The notes under the pieces: model-generated
Database searches by the model: none
Told to the model about the DNA's origin: nothing
Seen by the model: the letters and a program-made list of their open reading frames with translations, nothing else
Program-made: the position numbers and the translations under genes
Shown: positions 8,143 through 16,925 of the stretch, piece by piece
How the letters are laid out: every line of letters starts with the position of its first letter
How positions within the stretch are numbered: the stretch's first letter is position 1
Origin: Candidatus Acidulodesulfobacterium ferriphilum
GTDB lineage: Bacteria > SZUA-79 > Acidulodesulfobacterales > Acidulodesulfobacteraceae
Length of the DNA: 64,000 nucleotides
Reading direction: 5' to 3'
Assembly (NCBI GenBank): GCA_004195035.1
Contig: SGBD01000001.1
Span: forward strand, 664,368-728,367

Positions 8143-8814
8143 ATGGAACTGTTTGAAGCCCTGCTTACGCGTACGTCTAAAAGAGATTTTGAAGATAAGC
8201 CCGTGCCGAAAGAAACAATCGATAAAATTTTATCCGCCTCTTTAAGGGCGCCTTCATGGGCAAATTCACAGCCGTGGGAAATAGCCGTTTCAACGGGTAA
8301 AACAAGCGAATTTATTAAGAAAAGCGTTTATAAACTCGCATCGGAGGATGACCCCGGAAATCCCGATTTTCCGTTTCCGCTGTCCCCTGCATTGTGGCTG
8401 GACAAACAAAACGCCAATATGTTTGAAACCGGAAAATTAATATATGAATCTATGGGTATTTTACGGGACGATGCCGCAAAGAGAAAAGATTTTGCTTTAT
8501 ATAATCAAGATTTTTTTGGTTCTCAAACGGCAATATATATTTATATGGATGAAAAATTGGGAATCTGGTCTGCCCTCGACTCGGGGATGCTCATTCAAAA
8601 TATTCTCTTAGGCACGCATGCCGCGGGTCTCGGCGCCTGCCCGCAGGCTTATATAGTTAGATATCCCGATGTATTAAGGGAAGCATTTAAACTGCCGGGA
8701 AGCAAAAAATTCCTTCTGGGCATCTCTATCGGTTTTTATAAAAAAGACAGCGCCGCCAATAACATAAAAACATCCAGAGTTGAATTGAAAGATGCGGTTA
8801 AATATTACGATTGA
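8143..8814 (+). CDS. Nitroreductase-family FMN protein
   Basis: 223 residues. The N terminus LLTRTSKRDFEDKPVP and the stretch LRAPSWANSQPWE are the FMN-binding signatures of the nitroreductase fold. LGAGLGACPQAY-type residues (GLGACPQAY) near residue 165 also fit. Such enzymes reduce nitro, quinone or other electrophilic substrates with NAD(P)H; the substrate here is unknown. It is first in a cluster with a TusA-like protein and a TetR regulator, downstream of a TetR-type operator, which suggests induction by an electrophile. The start has a modest AGGAG site. Confidence 0.9.
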   Translation: MELFEALLTRTSKRDFEDKPVPKETIDKILSASLRAPSWANSQPWEIAVSTGKTSEFIKKSVYKLASEDDPGNPDFPFPLSPALWLDKQNANMFETGKLIYESMGILRDDAAKRKDFALYNQDFFGSQTAIYIYMDEKLGIWSALDSGMLIQNILLGTHAAGLGACPQAYIVRYPDVLREAFKLPGSKKFLLGISIGFYKKDSAANNIKTSRVELKDAVKYYD

Positions 8815-8868
8815 TGAATTTTTCTTAAAATTAAAATATTTTTTAATAATGAATAATGGGGGTGTATT

Positions 8869-9117
8869 ATGGATAATAACCGTAAAATCGATATTACGGG
8901 CATGTGTTGCTCCGTTCCGATAATAAAGATATCCAGAGAGCTTAAGGATATGCAAAGCGGGGATATTTTGTTAGCCCTTTCGGATAAAGTTTCTATGGAA
9001 AACGATATTCCAGCTTTTTGCAGGCAGTCCGGAAATGAGCTTCTCGGCTTGGAAACCTCCGAGCAAGACCAAAAATTGCCTGAAGGCACGATTGCATTTT
9101 ACATTAAAAAGGGATAA
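8869..9117 (+). CDS. TusA/SirA-like sulfur carrier family protein
   Basis: 82 residues. It has the TusA arrangement: a first strand with DITGMCCSVPIIKISREL, a DILLALSD strand, and a helix before SGNELLG. The usual C-P-x-P motif is changed to C-S-V-P, with an extra Cys just before, so the sulfur-carrying cysteine remains but the first proline does not. Canonical TusA carries persulfide sulfur; the role of this variant is open. A GGGGGTG ribosome site precedes the ATG. It lies 54 bp after the nitroreductase and 12 bp before the TetR gene, in the same direction. Confidence 0.75.
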   Translation: MDNNRKIDITGMCCSVPIIKISRELKDMQSGDILLALSDKVSMENDIPAFCRQSGNELLGLETSEQDQKLPEGTIAFYIKKG

Positions 9118-9129
9118 CTTATTAGAGGA

Positions 9130-9735
9130 ATGAAAAAAAATGAGGTTAAAAGAAAAGAGATAATAGACGCATCCTTTGAGCTTATGCTTACGAAAGGTTA
9201 CGAAGGCACGTCCATTCAGGATATTACCGATAAGATAAACGCCACTAAGGGCTTAATCTATCACTATTTCGATTCTAAAAAAGATGTTGCCGCCGCAGTC
9301 ATAGAAGAAGCGATAAAACCCGCCTATAACGAATTCTGGGGACATACTTGGAACGAGCTGTACGGCGGCGGTGAAAATCCTTTAGAAAACATCATTGCCG
9401 TCATTGATAAACTTTATGAAAAAAAAGCAGGGGAATTTTCAAAGACCGGCTGCCCCCTCGGAAACCTGATACTCGAATTATCTGCGAAAGATATATATCT
9501 TTCACGTCTGACCAATGAAATTCTTATTGTATGGCATACCCATATAGAGAAGGCATTGCTTAAGGCAAAGGAAAAAGGGATTATCGGCAAAGACGCCGAT
9601 ATAATTAATATCGGTAATTTTATAATAGCAGGAGTCGAAGGCTGCGTTATGCTTTCCAAATCTAAACAAAACAAAGAAGTGTTAAAGGGGTGCTTCGATA
9701 CCTTAAAAAACTATATAAGGTCGTTGCAATTATAA
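9130..9735 (+). CDS. TetR-family transcriptional regulator
   Basis: 201 residues. The N-terminal helix-turn-helix reads TKGYEGTSIQDITDKINATKG followed closely by LIYHYFDSKKD, the TetR signature (only part of that is quoted contiguously here). The C-terminal ligand domain contains GCPLGNLILELS, seen in TetR members of the AcuR/YcdC kind. It is the likely binder of the operator at 8035-8052 upstream of its own cluster. The ATG at 9130 is only about 2 nt after an AGAGG, which is close, but no better in-frame start exists. Confidence 0.9.
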   Translation: MKKNEVKRKEIIDASFELMLTKGYEGTSIQDITDKINATKGLIYHYFDSKKDVAAAVIEEAIKPAYNEFWGHTWNELYGGGENPLENIIAVIDKLYEKKAGEFSKTGCPLGNLILELSAKDIYLSRLTNEILIVWHTHIEKALLKAKEKGIIGKDADIINIGNFIIAGVEGCVMLSKSKQNKEVLKGCFDTLKNYIRSLQL

Positions 9736-9903
9736 TAAAAATAACAAAAATAATAAATCAGTCAGCGAACATTATACGGGGATAGTTATGGATAAGGAAG
9801 ATATCCAGTATCTAATAAAACTTTATCTTTATCCGAACTGTTTCAAAAAATAAGTCGGATTGCGGATATTAAAAATTTGTAAAAATTTAAAAGGGGGAAA
9901 ATT

Positions 9904-10536
9904 ATGAAAAATATTGACGGAATACCGGTATATGAGACCCTGCGGGAAATAGTAGATCCGTCCCGCAGCTGCCTTGTCATCTGGGATGTGCAGAATGCGA
10001 CCGCCGAACGCGTATTCAATAAAGATGAATTTATAAAAAATCTTAAAAACTTCACTGGCAGATTAAGGGGCAAAATGCCTTTTATCTACAGTAAAATTGC
10101 CACAGACCTTCCCAAAGGCTTTGCATCTTCTTGGTCTTATTACTGGAGGATGAAAATGTTTAACGTAAGCAATCCCGACGATATGTTCAAGACTGCGTTT
10201 TCTTCCGGAGCAATGGAAATATGCAGGGATGTAAAACCGTTCGAAGGCGATATAGTAATAGATAAATATACCGCAAGCCTATTTGTCGGGACGTATTTCG
10301 AGCATTTATTGAGGAATAGGGGGATAACAACGGTAATATTTACGGGGATAGCGACTGAAATCGGCATAGAATCTTCCGCAAGAGATGCGTCGAACAAGGG
10401 TTTTTATCCCGTCATTGTTTCCGATTGCGTTTCGTCAATGGGCAAAGAAAACCATGAGAGGTCACTTAAGAATATGGAAAGCATGTTTTTTATCTGTGAA
10501 AATTCGCATGATATTGTGGAAGCCGCCCTTAATTAA
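9904..10536 (+). CDS. Isochorismatase-like hydrolase lacking the catalytic cysteine
   Basis: 210 residues of the cysteine-hydrolase/isochorismatase fold. Asp28 (IWDVQN) and Lys121 (IDKYTASLF) of the catalytic triad are present. At the nucleophile position, in [15 protein letters not shown], there is Gly154 instead of Cys. True isochorismatases such as EntB and PhzD also have Gly there and use acid catalysis, whereas nicotinamidases need the Cys. It may therefore act on a vinyl ether or be non-hydrolytic; the substrate is unknown. It has an AGGGGG ribosome site and precedes an aldo/keto reductase by 40 bp. Confidence 0.85.
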   Translation: MKNIDGIPVYETLREIVDPSRSCLVIWDVQNATAERVFNKDEFIKNLKNFTGRLRGKMPFIYSKIATDLPKGFASSWSYYWRMKMFNVSNPDDMFKTAFSSGAMEICRDVKPFEGDIVIDKYTASLFVGTYFEHLLRNRGITTVIFTGIATEIGIESSARDASNKGFYPVIVSDCVSSMGKENHERSLKNMESMFFICENSHDIVEAALN

Positions 10537-10576
10537 GGTGCGGAACAATATTAACTTTTAAATTTATGGGGGTTTT

Positions 10577-11632
10577 ATGCAATATGCAAGGCTTGGCAAA
10601 ACGGGACTTAAGGTTTCAAGGCTCTGCCTTGGAGCTATGACATTCGGGTTCAAATTTAGAAACATCGGCGCGGTCGGACAGGATGACGCAAATATTATGG
10701 TTAAAAAGGCCTATGAATCCGGTATAAATTTTTTTGACACGGCGGATATGTATTCATTCGGGCAATCGGAAGAAATCCTTGGAAACGCATTAAAAGAGCT
10801 TAACGCGCCGAGAGAAAAATTCGTCATCGCCACAAAGGTTCGTTCGCCTTTAAGCGAAGAAGCTATGAAAGGAACAGGTGATATAAACAATGCCGGACTT
10901 TCAAGAAAACACATAATGGAAGCCTGCAATAACAGCTTAAAAAGATTAAAGACGGACTATATCGACCTTTATCAGGTGCACGGCTGGGACTCGTCCTGCG
11001 AAATGGAAGAAACGCTGGAGGTGCTAAACGACTTGGTAAGGCAGGGAAAAGTATTGTATCCGGGCGTTTCAAACTGGAGCGCAAGGCACATAATGAAAGC
11101 CCTATATTTAGCCAAAGCCAAAAATTTCAGCCGTTTTGTTTCTCTTCAGGCATATTATTCTTTGGCGGGAAGAGACTTGGAACACGAACTTCTTCCTTTG
11201 TGCAACGAGGAAGGACTCGGCGTTCTTCCGTGGTCTCCGTTATCGGGAGGCTTTTTGACCGGCAAATATACCCGCCAAAACCCGAAACCGGCCGGAGCGA
11301 GGAGAAGCGAGTTTAGTTTTCCGCCCATAGACGAGAGGAGTTATGACGCAATAGATGTATTGTCCGAAATAGCTAAACATAAAAGTATCTCGATTCCTCA
11401 GGCGTCGCTTGCATGGCTTTTGGCTCAAAAAGGCGTTACATCGGTTATTATAGGCGCAAACAAAATGTCCCAGCTTGAGGATAACCTTAAATCCACGGAG
11501 ATAAGCCTGACGGATGAGGAAATTAAAAAACTTTCAGATGCAACGAAGCCCAAAAAATTATATCCGCAATGGATGATTGAATGGCAGAATGAAAGAAGAT
11601 CGCTGAATCCCGATGAATTAAATATGAGTTAA
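10577..11632 (+). CDS. Aldo/keto reductase
   Basis: 351 residues. The catalytic tetrad is visible: Asp in FFDTAD, Tyr in DMYSFGQSEE, Lys in IATKV and His in YQVHGWD. The N-terminal LGKTGLKVSRLCLGAMTFG and the C-terminal TSVIIGANKMSQLEDNL (NADPH-binding) are typical of the YajO/IolS-like group. It would reduce an aldehyde or ketone with NADPH. It follows the isochorismatase-like gene in the same direction with a GGGGG ribosome site. The physiological substrate cannot be inferred. Confidence 0.93.
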   Translation: MQYARLGKTGLKVSRLCLGAMTFGFKFRNIGAVGQDDANIMVKKAYESGINFFDTADMYSFGQSEEILGNALKELNAPREKFVIATKVRSPLSEEAMKGTGDINNAGLSRKHIMEACNNSLKRLKTDYIDLYQVHGWDSSCEMEETLEVLNDLVRQGKVLYPGVSNWSARHIMKALYLAKAKNFSRFVSLQAYYSLAGRDLEHELLPLCNEEGLGVLPWSPLSGGFLTGKYTRQNPKPAGARRSEFSFPPIDERSYDAIDVLSEIAKHKSISIPQASLAWLLAQKGVTSVIIGANKMSQLEDNLKSTEISLTDEEIKKLSDATKPKKLYPQWMIEWQNERRSLNPDELNMS

Positions 11633-11663
11633 ATAAAAATATTTAAATTTTTAATCGATATTA

Positions 11664-12059
11664 ATGGAAACGCATAATTTTTCGATAAAAACCGGCAAAA
11701 GAACCGAACTAATCGATATTACAGGAGCAATCGAAGGTTTTGTTTTAAAATCTTCAAATGCCGCAGGATTATGCCTGATTTATTCTCCCCACACGACTAC
11801 GGGCATTATTATTAATGAGGCATACGACCCCGATGTTGCTTTCGATATAAATTATTTTTTAGATAATTTAGTGCCGAAAAATCTTCCTTACCGCCATAGC
11901 GAAGGAAATTCGGATGCCCATATAAAATCGTCGATAATAGGAAATTCAAGGATTATACCCTATTCTGACAATAAACTGAATCTCGGAAGATGGGAAGGGA
12001 TTTTTTTCTGCGAATTTGACGGGCCAAGACAAAGAAATATAAATTTAACTTTCGTTTAG
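11664..12059 (+). CDS. YjbQ/UPF0047-family protein
   Basis: 131 residues, full length for the family. It contains the conserved LIYSPHTTTGIIINE and HSEGNSDAHIKSSIIG segments with the metal-binding His residues, and ends in a FDGPRQR-type motif. Members have weak thiamine-phosphate synthase activity in E. coli, but the true role is unsettled. It is 31 bp after the aldo/keto reductase and may be in the same transcript. There is no obvious Shine-Dalgarno sequence before the ATG. Confidence 0.9.
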   Translation: METHNFSIKTGKRTELIDITGAIEGFVLKSSNAAGLCLIYSPHTTTGIIINEAYDPDVAFDINYFLDNLVPKNLPYRHSEGNSDAHIKSSIIGNSRIIPYSDNKLNLGRWEGIFFCEFDGPRQRNINLTFV

Positions 12060-12140
12060 AAAATTTGCATTAAAAAAACATCGCCGCTTAATTAAATGGA
12101 TAAAATAATAAAATAAAATAATAAAACGGGGGTGCGGATA

Positions 12141-12545
12141 ATGATTAACACTCTGTATTCCATTGCAATATCAACCGTTTATGTTATCCACCTGCTATAC
12201 GCGCTTGTAATCGTCATCGGCTTTATATTAATAATAATCGGCTTTTTTGCGGGTTGGCGCTGGATTAGAAATTTTACCTTCAGGTTAATTCATCTCTCGA
12301 TGATAGGAATTGTTGCGGTAGAAGCCATGTTTAATGTCGAATGCCCTCTAACATGGCTTGAATATAAGCTGATGTCCTTAGACCACATAAAGCATGGCTC
12401 CATGCCGTTTATCGCGGGCATGGCGGACAAGGTTTTATATTACAATTTTCCAATCTGGTTATTTAATGCAATATATATAATATTTGGGCTGATCGTTGTT
12501 ATTGCATGGTTTATAATGCCGCCTGTTCTTTCGAGAAATAATTAG
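12141..12545 (+). CDS. DUF2784-family membrane protein
   Basis: 134 residues with four hydrophobic segments (about 4-35, 48-68, 90-100 and 108-130). The middle contains VEAMFNVECPLTWLEYKL, a conserved feature of the DUF2784 family, whose function is unknown. The ATG at 12141 follows a GGGGG at 12128-12132; the in-frame GTG at 12132 lies inside that ribosome site and is not used. It is convergent with the alcohol dehydrogenase on the other strand. Confidence 0.75.
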   Translation: MINTLYSIAISTVYVIHLLYALVIVIGFILIIIGFFAGWRWIRNFTFRLIHLSMIGIVAVEAMFNVECPLTWLEYKLMSLDHIKHGSMPFIAGMADKVLYYNFPIWLFNAIYIIFGLIVVIAWFIMPPVLSRNN

Positions 12546-12582
12546 AATTTCTACCTACAATTTTAGGTTTTAGGAATATGAT

Positions 12583-13611
12583 TTATGAAATTTTCAAAAC
12601 TTTGGCACCGAAAATCTTTTTATTTTTTATCTCGTTTAAAGCAATATTTGCTTCCTCTAAGTTAAAAATCCGAATTTCCGGTTTAATATCATGATTAGAC
12701 GCAATCTTTAAAACCTCTTTGATGTCGTCAAAAGTTACATTTGCAACCGATTTTATCTCCTTTTCCATCCATAAATCTCTTGAATAATCTATATTTATAA
12801 GATAATCTTTATCGAAATCTTCCTTTCTTATGTTATTTATAACGAGCCGCCCGTTCGGCTTTAAATTTTTTAAAATCTCCACAACGGGCTTCCATACCGG
12901 CGTGGTATCGATAATCGCGTTTAGCTTTTCGGGCGGCGTTTCCTGAATATCGCCACTCCAGTACGCGCCAAGCTCCGCGGCGAGTTTTCTTTCGCTTCCC
13001 GATCTTGCAAAAACGAACAGCTTTAAATCGGGATAAATTGCTTTTGCTATCTTCAAAACCAAATGATTCGAAGCCCCGAATCCGAGAAAACCTAAATTCG
13101 TTTTATCTTTAATATTTGTTAATTTTAAAGCCCTGTATCCGACTGCGCCTGCGCATAACAAAGGCGAAGCCTCTTCATCGGTGAAATTTTCAGGAATCAA
13201 AGCTGCATAATCCTCACTTATTTTCGTGTATTCGGCATAACCGCCGTTCACATCTTTTCCGGTAGCGGCAAAATCGGGACACAAGTTTTCAAAACCGCTC
13301 TTGCAGTATTCGCACCTTCCGCAGGCGGAATTAATCCAGCCGATTCCTACCCTGTCGTTTTTCTTCAGCTTTTTTACCTCGCTTCCTATTTCAATTACCC
13401 TTCCGACAATTTGATGACCGGGAATAACAGGCAACTTAATCGGTTTAATCCTGCCTTCGATTTCATCTAATTCGGTATGGCATACGGCGCAGGCATTTAC
13501 CTTAACTAACACCTCGTTTTTGTTAATTTCCGGCGTTTTGGCGTTTGTATAATCTAAAGGATTTTGATTTATTTTAAAATCGGATATTTTAGTTAATACC
13601 ATAGATTTCAT
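12583..13611 (-). CDS. Zinc-dependent alcohol dehydrogenase
   Basis: 342 residues. The catalytic zinc ligands Cys44 (AVCHTELDE) and His in VIPGHQIVG are present. The structural zinc loop has the four-cysteine pattern CGRCEYCKSGFENLC near residues 101-115. The Rossmann motif is GFGASNH, so it uses NAD(P). It would oxidise or reduce a primary or related alcohol/aldehyde; the exact substrate is unknown. An AGGAGGT ribosome site precedes the ATG. It lies 81 bp downstream of hgcB in the same direction and may be co-transcribed with hgcAB. Confidence 0.93.
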   Translation of the reverse strand: MKSMVLTKISDFKINQNPLDYTNAKTPEINKNEVLVKVNACAVCHTELDEIEGRIKPIKLPVIPGHQIVGRVIEIGSEVKKLKKNDRVGIGWINSACGRCEYCKSGFENLCPDFAATGKDVNGGYAEYTKISEDYAALIPENFTDEEASPLLCAGAVGYRALKLTNIKDKTNLGFLGFGASNHLVLKIAKAIYPDLKLFVFARSGSERKLAAELGAYWSGDIQETPPEKLNAIIDTTPVWKPVVEILKNLKPNGRLVINNIRKEDFDKDYLINIDYSRDLWMEKEIKSVANVTFDDIKEVLKIASNHDIKPEIRIFNLEEANIALNEIKNKKIFGAKVLKIS

Positions 13612-13692
13612 AGCATAAAGACCTCCTTATTGCGGGTTGTTCGTTTGCTTGTTTTAGGTGTCGTACACTTTTTCATTTTTTTTAGCTTCCCT

Positions 13693-13986
13693 TTAACAAC
13701 ATTCCTTGGACAACGAGCTGTCGCAGTCGCACGAAGGCGCGCCGCCGCTTATCATCCCGTTTATTATGCCCGATGCGCATCCTACTCCGGAATTTACGGA
13801 AATTGCCCCATATTTGCAGTTAAGGGCGCAGGCGCCGCATTCCATACATAAGTCCTTATCGGCAACGCCGACTTTTTTATTTTTTAGTCGAAATACTCCA
13901 TGGGGACATACGTCGATGCATACAAAACAGTTAGTGCATTTTTCGGCAAAAAATTTAAGGCTCGATACATTCTTAAGATATTTCAT
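13693..13986 (-). CDS. hgcB: HgcB, ferredoxin partner of mercury methylation
   Basis: 97 residues. Two [4Fe-4S] motifs occur: C17-x2-C20-x2-C23-x3-CP and C47MECGACALNC57. The latter is the signature second cluster of HgcB. Cys70 in GVGCASGIING and the terminal vicinal pair Cys96-Cys97 match the extra cysteines known to matter in HgcB. Its ATG overlaps the hgcA stop by 4 bp (ATGA), so the two are translationally coupled. HgcB reduces the HgcA corrinoid so that it can accept a methyl group; it may also hand Hg(II) to HgcA. The C-terminal CDCDS region adds Cys86 and Cys88. Confidence 0.96.
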   Translation of the reverse strand: MKYLKNVSSLKFFAEKCTNCFVCIDVCPHGVFRLKNKKVGVADKDLCMECGACALNCKYGAISVNSGVGCASGIINGMISGGAPSCDCDSSLSKECC

Positions 13987-15050
13987 ATAACCGCCAATTT
14001 ATGAAGTTTATAAATTATCAACAAAACAATAGATATAACAGTAGATATTAAATAAACCGGCAGGGCTGTTTTCAATTCCTTTTTTACTCCGGACATATTT
14101 GTAAATGTCGTAGAACCCGTAAATTGCAATGCTAAATACGAGCTTGCCATAGGAAAGAAAAGAATTGCCGAGATAAAAATTAGAATATTTTTTAGCTCTG
14201 GTGAATTAAACAGGAAAATTACAGGGGCGGTTAATAACATTCCGGTTATCCAGCCTTTTAAGGCAAATGAACGAAAAGGTATAAAAGGAAGGGCGGCGGG
14301 AGTTATAAACGAACCTGCTATAATACTAACAAGTCCAAGCAACAGAAAAGGCTCTCCGTAAACCCATGCGCTTTTAAATAAAATGCCCGTCGGCTGAATA
14401 CCGAAAAATAAAAGTATAATAGCTGCAAAAATAATAAATTTATTCATTGCCGGAATAATTTCTCTCGGCGTAAGAATAAGCCTGTCTAAAATAGAAAATT
14501 TAATTTTTCTCATTTCCGGAGTTTTTCTTCTGCCGGAATTTAAATAAGCTTTAATGTCTTCTGCATACACGGGACCGAAATAAACTTTAAACCCCGTCCG
14601 TTTAAAAACGGAATCGGCATTAACGCCGACCGCTCCAAGCTGGGGAAGTATTATCCGCCTGTGATTTAAAAAATTTCCGAGTTTAACCCCGCCTATCCGC
14701 TTTACAAGCTCTTCGGTGCCGAATGTCCCTTTTCCTGCGGCGCACCAGACATTTATTCCTTTTGTATCTAATACTAATATCCACGCACTCAAGCCGCTTA
14801 ATGCTTTTCTAAGAATATCGAAGCTTAATTTATAATTTGCGCTTGCAAATACCTCGGAATTCGCATCCGGTTCGCCGACAGCATACAGCCCCGGTTTAAT
14901 CCTATATTTCATCCTGAACGAATTACTTATCCTGCATTTTATGGAGCCTGAATAATCCGGGCGCGACCACTCCGAAGAAACCCTGTTAACCTTTTCAAAC
15001 TGGTCCGGCTTTTTACAAAACTCTAAAATATTTATGTTTTCATTAATCAT
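13983..15050 (-). CDS. hgcA: HgcA, corrinoid protein of mercury methylation
   Basis: 355 residues. The diagnostic cap-helix motif NVWCAAGKGTFGTEEL is at residues 100-115, with Cys103 as the lower-axial cobalt ligand. The N-terminal corrinoid-binding domain (about 1-185) is followed by five membrane segments (about 200-350), as in known HgcA. It transfers a methyl group from its corrinoid to Hg(II), forming methylmercury. It lies 61 bp after arsC on the same strand, and the gap holds an exact parS. No Shine-Dalgarno sequence precedes the ATG at 15050. The gap shows no hairpin with a U tract, so read-through from the ars operon is plausible. Confidence 0.97.
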   Translation of the reverse strand: MINENINILEFCKKPDQFEKVNRVSSEWSRPDYSGSIKCRISNSFRMKYRIKPGLYAVGEPDANSEVFASANYKLSFDILRKALSGLSAWILVLDTKGINVWCAAGKGTFGTEELVKRIGGVKLGNFLNHRRIILPQLGAVGVNADSVFKRTGFKVYFGPVYAEDIKAYLNSGRRKTPEMRKIKFSILDRLILTPREIIPAMNKFIIFAAIILLFFGIQPTGILFKSAWVYGEPFLLLGLVSIIAGSFITPAALPFIPFRSFALKGWITGMLLTAPVIFLFNSPELKNILIFISAILFFPMASSYLALQFTGSTTFTNMSGVKKELKTALPVYLISTVISIVLLIIYKLHKLAVI

Positions 15051-15086
15051 TATTTACAAATTTTTCATTTTAAATTTTATATTTTA

Positions 15087-15102
15087 TGTTTCACGTGAAA
15101 CA
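15087..15102. promoter_or_regulatory. Exact parS consensus site
   Basis: TGTTTCACGTGAAACA is an exact match to the bacterial parS consensus. It lies in the arsC-hgcA gap, and the dyad continues about 8 bp on each side (15079-15110). No T tract follows it in the direction of transcription, which argues against a simple terminator. Confidence 0.85.
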
Positions 15103-15111
15103 TAAAATATT

Positions 15112-15537
15112 TTAAATAATAGTTTTTAGAAAATCTTTTACTCTAATTTCAATTTCATCCCTGATTTTTCTAAAAAAATCAAGTTTTTCTTCTTCGCTTC
15201 CCTCGACATTCGCAGGATCCAATAAATCCCAGTGAAGATTTTTAGTTTTTGCCCCTACATACGGACAGTTATCTTTAGCATCTCCGCACAAAGTAATTAT
15301 ATAATCGGCATTTGTTAAATCTATATCGTCCAAAGATTTTGATTTATATTCGGTTAAGTCGATGCCTTTTTCAGCCATAACCTTTACAGTTAATGGATTT
15401 ACCGGCTTGGGGGATACCCCTGCGCTCAAAATTATCAAATTTTTATCTTTGTAAATCTTTTCCTTTAAATCTCTGGTAAATCCTTCTGCCATTTGACTTC
15501 TTGCAGAGTTTCCCGCGCATAAAAATATGATTTTCAT
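15112..15537 (-). CDS. arsC: Arsenate reductase, thioredoxin-coupled type
   Basis: 141 residues of the low-molecular-weight phosphatase fold. The P-loop is Cys7-AGNSAR, and the redox relay cysteines are Cys84 and Cys91 (ITLCGDAKDNCP). The DP of the family (LLDPANVEGSEEEK) is present. The second P-loop cysteine of S. aureus ArsC is Ala here. It reduces arsenate to arsenite, which ArsAB can export. It starts 11 bp after arsB with a strong GGGGGG site and is the last ars gene before hgcA. Confidence 0.96.
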   Translation of the reverse strand: MKIIFLCAGNSARSQMAEGFTRDLKEKIYKDKNLIILSAGVSPKPVNPLTVKVMAEKGIDLTEYKSKSLDDIDLTNADYIITLCGDAKDNCPYVGAKTKNLHWDLLDPANVEGSEEEKLDFFRKIRDEIEIRVKDFLKTII

Positions 15538-15548
15538 TGCCCCCCCAT

Positions 15549-16868
15549 TTAAAATTTCACCAGCATTCCCAAATAAAGACCCAAAAGCGTAACAAATAAT
15601 ACGGGGATTGTTAAAATTATTCCTATTTTAAAGTAATAACCCCAGCTTATTTTAATTCCTTTTCTTTCCAATACATTAAGCCATAATAAAGTCGCCAGCG
15701 AACCGATCGGCGTAATTTTAGGTCCCAAATCGCATCCTATAACATTAGCATATACGGCAGGTTTCAGCATTATGCTTTTAAGATTTGCCGAATGAATCGC
15801 AAGGGAATTTATCATTACCGTCGGCATATTATTCATAATCGAAGACACAAAAGCAGCCAAATACCCTGTATAAATCGTTAAAACAAAACCGCCGAAACGG
15901 GAAAAATAAGAAATAGACCTGCCGAGCAGCTCGGTTAAGCCTACATTCTTTAAACCAAAAACAACAAGATACATTCCGATTGAAAATATCACTATGCTCC
16001 ACGGGGCGTTTTTAAACACACTTTTTAAATTAACGGCCGGGCTCTTAAAACCCATAAAAGAAAATATAATTGCAAACATTATTGCAAAAAGCGAAACGGG
16101 AAGGTTAAGAAACTCGCTTGCAAAATAACCGCCTAAAAGCAAAACCAGAATTAAAAAAGAATATTTAAAAAGTTTTTCGTCTTTTATGGCATCTTTAGGT
16201 ATTTTTAATGAACCGACATCATAACGGGCGGGAATATCTTTCCTGAAAAAAAGATAAAGCGCGCAAGCCGAAATTACAATAGAGAAGATATCGGGTGTAA
16301 ACATATTTATAAAATATGTAAAAAAACCTATATTGAAATAATCCGTTGATACAATATTTACAAGGTTTGAAGTTTTTAACGGAAGCGATGCCGTATCGGC
16401 AATAAATCCTCCCGCTATAATAAACGGAAGCATATTTTTCCTGTTAAATTTAAGCGCCTTCATCTTTTCATATACTATAGGCGTGATAATAAGCGCGGCT
16501 CCGTCATTAGCAAATAAAGCGGCAACTAATGCTCCAAGAAGTATAACGTATATAAATAATTTTCTGCCGCTTCCCCCCGCAAATCTTGCAATATGCAGTG
16601 CCGCCCATTCAAAAAAACCGACTTCGTCAAGTATTAAAGATATAATTATCGTGGCCACGAAAGTAAATGTCGCATCCCATACAATATCAATAACTTTGAA
16701 AATATCGATATATTGTATTATGCCGAAAATAAAGGCTAAAACCGCGCCTATTACGGCGCTGTAACCTATTCCTATATTGTAGGGCTTTTTTATAACAAGA
16801 AAAAGCGTGAATAGAAAAATGGCTATGGCAAAAATAATTTTATATTCATGAGATAATAGTAAATCCAT
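15549..16868 (-). CDS. arsB: Arsenite efflux permease ArsB
   Basis: 439 residues with about 12 membrane segments. Family landmarks include ALFANDGAALIITPIVYEKM, SIMNNMPTVMINSLAI and IGCDLGPKITPIGSLATLLW. It exports arsenite and antimonite, alone or energised by ArsA, which is encoded directly upstream. It belongs to the ArsB family, not Acr3. The start at 16868 has an AAGGTG about 11 nt upstream. It lies between arsA (57 bp) and arsC (11 bp). Confidence 0.96.
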   Translation of the reverse strand: MDLLLSHEYKIIFAIAIFLFTLFLVIKKPYNIGIGYSAVIGAVLAFIFGIIQYIDIFKVIDIVWDATFTFVATIIISLILDEVGFFEWAALHIARFAGGSGRKLFIYVILLGALVAALFANDGAALIITPIVYEKMKALKFNRKNMLPFIIAGGFIADTASLPLKTSNLVNIVSTDYFNIGFFTYFINMFTPDIFSIVISACALYLFFRKDIPARYDVGSLKIPKDAIKDEKLFKYSFLILVLLLGGYFASEFLNLPVSLFAIMFAIIFSFMGFKSPAVNLKSVFKNAPWSIVIFSIGMYLVVFGLKNVGLTELLGRSISYFSRFGGFVLTIYTGYLAAFVSSIMNNMPTVMINSLAIHSANLKSIMLKPAVYANVIGCDLGPKITPIGSLATLLWLNVLERKGIKISWGYYFKIGIILTIPVLFVTLLGLYLGMLVKF

Positions 16869-16925
16869 AGTATATATGCACCTTTATTGTAAAGATTAAA
16901 ATAAATATTACGGAAATATATTTAG

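Noticed and set aside
9788-9853. A 21-codon frame after the TetR gene
   Set aside because: Too short, with no support from ribosome site or similarity.
15079-15110. Intrinsic terminator after arsC
   Set aside because: The dyad is the parS core and has no T tract in the direction of transcription.
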